Assembly: GCF_000208745.1 (NCBI RefSeq)
Contig: NC_030852.1
Coordinates: forward strand, 5,413,458 to 5,477,457
Reading direction: 5' to 3'
DNA: 64,000 nt
Origin: Theobroma cacao
Taxonomy: Eukaryota > Streptophyta > Magnoliopsida > Malvales > Malvaceae
Under the pieces are notes generated by a model. That model made no database searches. It was not told where the DNA came from and saw only the letters and a program-made list of their open reading frames with translations. Positions 62,550 through 64,000 of the stretch are shown piece by piece. Position 1 is the first letter of the stretch, and every line of letters starts with the position of its first letter. The position numbers and the translations under genes are program-made.

Positions 62550-64000
62550 GACCTTTTAGAAGAGTTAAAAAGGGGTAAATTCAGGAACTGTCCTTCTTAA
62601 GCTAATTTATATACGTAGACTTACATGATATTCTATGCTGACAATCTGATGCAGGCGCATCAAGAATTTTATTTTATTTAGTATTTTCGTTAGCTTAGGA
62701 TTTTATTTTCTTTATTTTGTTTAGTTTGAGATTCTTTTTCCTATCTTTATTAGAATTTTAGTACTTTTAAGTTTTTATTTAAGATTAGAATTACTATTTG
62801 ATTAGGATTTATCTTAACTGTTATAAATAGGTATTTTAAGTAGAAGATTATTATTATCATCTTTTGGTTTTTTGAAAAATTTATTCAAGAGGTTTTTTTG
62901 AAAACCCAATTATCTTTTTATTGTTCCAACACAATCAACCCTATTCTAGTCCTAATTGTTGAGTTCTAATTGCCCTAAACCTTTCGGCTACATCACAATC
63001 GAAGTTCAAAGAGAAGAAGGCACACTGTTAAATACCAGTATATTATAAAAACTTTCAATCTATTCCTCATATCCAGCCACTTTGAGTCCACTACTTTAAA
63101 AAATTAAAACGTTATAAGAATTCTTCAAAAAGAATAGGCAGAGGATAGGCTTATCGCTAGTGGCTTAGTGTTAGTACAGCCCATCACTGCCCAAGCCCAG
63201 GCTAGCATGCAATATCACTTATGTTACTCCTAATATCAGAGCATGGCAAACTCCCTAGGATTTGCAGAAACCCTGTTAGTTTATACCTATGTGTTCAAAC
63301 CACCACAATGAATTCAAACTTCCTTCAAGGACAAAATGAATTAGCATTAAGCTCTCTTAAACAGAGAATCAAACCCTGAAGGGCTTAAAGAAAAGACGAT
63401 GGGGGCTGAAGAAATCAACCTCAGTCTAGTGGACCACCCGTGAAAAGAAAGCTTGATGGCAAAATTTTAAATAGACAAGACCCCATAACCGAACACCAAC
63501 CAAAAATGTTAAATAATTAAGTAAATATAAGCATAAAATTTAGAAAGGAGAAAATAACAATAAGTTTCTGAATTGTTCTGACTGAAAGTGAACCAAATGG
63601 AGAATATATATAAAACCAGCTTCAAAAAAGCAACTTATACCAATTTCAAACCATACACATTTCTTAGAGCATGAAAATGCAGATCGATGTTGATTGAGAA
63701 ATTATAGTTATTTAAATTTAAAAGACATTTAACCCACAAGTTAGAGATGAAATATAGATTTCTTTTTATCATAGAAAAGGTGAAATATAGATATGCTAGC
63801 AAAGGAATTTACCAGTTACTTATTTAATGAGCAGTTGAGCATACCGTCAATAACCTTAGAATCAGCTAACCATTTTCTCAGGTCTGCTATTAGCTTTTCA
63901 TCCTGTTCTCTTGCGTGAAATCTCAAGGAAACTTGATAAGGATGGAAACCTTCACCATTTTTCCCTTCATATAAAGCAAATGAAGAAAATCTTTTGTTGA
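50987..64000 (-). CDS. POT1: POT1 (protection of telomeres), N-terminus beyond window
   Basis: Single-stranded telomeric DNA-binding OB-fold protein. Visible exons in coding order are >64000-63845, 62291-62227, 62081-61993, 54132-53851, 53737-53661, 53504-53446, 52135-51983 and 51187-50987. Junctions are GT-AG with consistent phases; 359 residues are seen. Landmarks are SSFALYEGKNGEGFHPYQVS (end of OB1), ADLRKWLADSK, FILLREINEVDTI, CEIAKDEWMVFLWDGTDAPP (OB2 start), LSRDVLCTFPTVGTILRVTI, LERMPYWSFPWPSRIT, CDDVPFATLMDVLTCRK, WQVEDFCSPRGTYRVRFTVE, DPTARIHAFAYAEDG and RNPPWVQCC. About 100 N-terminal residues lie outside. The C-terminus (SHYLKCCKICDTKLVGQQV) looks about ten residues shorter than usual between the CCL-SYY and IFDTKLV-like parts. 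The 7.86-kb intron (54133-61992) is swollen by retrotransposon remnants. Confidence 0.93.
51287..51744. repeat. Perfect 229-bp tandem duplication
   Basis: 51287-51515 and 51516-51744 appear identical by eye, both starting tgatatttttac and ending ctcaagcttag. Located in the last intron of POT1. Confidence 0.92.
53051..53066 (+). repeat. G16 homopolymer
   Basis: Sixteen G on the plus strand (C on the POT1 coding strand) in the intron between the exons at 53446 and 52135. The length may be unreliable in sequencing. Confidence 0.9.
54263..54334. repeat. 36-bp tandem duplication
   Basis: Two copies of a unit starting cagaccaagttttaatttta, 36 bases apart, about 130 bases upstream of the POT1 exon at 53851-54132 (coding strand sense). 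Confidence 0.9.
55026..56735 (+). mobile_element. Gypsy remnant E1 in POT1 intron
   Basis: LTR 55026-55447 (tgacgtaggcgc...ttacacca) is followed by a primer-binding site tggtataaaagc at 55450-55461. A zinc-knuckle trace (CFTCKEK near 55590) comes next. The aspartic-protease-like piece at 55770-56063 has VCKGKVCDLVIDEGSIKNII (active-site DSG replaced by DEG) and VDHMLVGRP. A segment before reverse transcriptase reads PPLGSIQHAIDLVAGVSLLN. At 56470 it jumps to an integrase-end/chromodomain-like piece (HIFNVSNLYPFDG). Most of gag, reverse transcriptase and integrase is deleted. It is dead. Confidence 0.85.
56736..59288 (-). mobile_element. Gypsy remnant E2, inverted partner of E1
   Basis: Same family on the opposite strand. 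LTR 59288-58909 (tgatgcaggtgc...ctacacca on the minus strand) is followed by tggtatca, then gag at about 58580-58140 (DFHGKLHVEDYLDWEACLEN). Protease-like CDLVIDGESMKNVISKETID (the parallel of CDLVIDEGS in E1) lies at about 57620, and LRSIQHAIDLVPRVSLPYLS at about 57040. It meets E1 near 56736, where sequence on both sides reads gcaatccaa / ttggattgc. Stops and frameshifts throughout. Confidence 0.85.
59289..61992. other. Remainder of the large POT1 intron
   Basis: No exon, RNA gene or bounded repeat was recognised; only short chance frames. Confidence 0.5.
62505..62544. repeat. (AT)n microsatellite
   Basis: About 20 AT units in the POT1 intron 62292-63844. Confidence 0.95.
62647..62995 (+). 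mobile_element. Solo LTR of the E1/E2 family
   Basis: 349 bases, tgatgcaggcgcatc...ggctacatca. Flanked by the perfect five-base duplication caatc (62642-62646 and 62996-63000). It aligns with the E1 LTR (55026-55447) and the E2 LTR. Lies in a POT1 intron. Confidence 0.9.

Noticed and set aside
1..64000. tRNA, rRNA or snoRNA genes
   Set aside because: No cloverleaf or conserved rRNA core was recognised by eye; a covariance-model scan would be decisive.

Overview
This is nuclear DNA of a flowering plant, most likely a eudicot. It is AT-rich and intron-rich, with canonical GT-AG splice sites, and is loaded with LTR-retrotransposon remnants, solo LTRs and MITEs. I cannot name the genus from sequence alone. 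Nothing bacterial, organellar or viral was seen. Assembly gaps lie at 7159-7845 and 45298-45327, with single N at 21537 and 34739.

Layout. 1-8.5 kb: LTR debris, a 61-bp minisatellite, a broken Ty3/gypsy gag-protease and a ~960-bp tandem duplication interrupted by a gap that looks spurious. 9.3-11.1 kb (-): a two-exon ribosomal protein eL19 gene. 10-14.7 kb: four copies of one foldback element. 15.1-17.7 kb (+): a complete five-exon aldose 1-epimerase. 18.4-20.5 kb (+): a wrecked LRR receptor-kinase pseudogene. 21.3-26.2 kb (-): a complete 11-exon VPS26C (DSCR3-like, Retriever subunit; 319 codons). 25.7-43.9 kb: a tandem segmental duplication that copied the 5' end of VPS26C. Each copy later received its own insertions, and five solo LTRs, a MITE and a Harbinger-like element can be placed in time order. 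45.7-50.3 kb (+): a complete six-exon HRD3A/SEL1L-type ERAD gene (678 codons). 51.0->64 kb (-): POT1, eight exons visible, with the N-terminal exons beyond the window; its introns carry three LTR copies of one small gypsy family, two of them joined as an inverted pair.

The genes are unrelated housekeeping functions (translation, sugar metabolism, endosomal recycling, ER quality control, telomere protection) and do not form a pathway. For each multi-exon model the splice phases were checked by hand and all reading frames close. The most informative part of the window is the duplication with its unoccupied sites at 25.7-43.9 kb. No new enzymatic or defence system was found.
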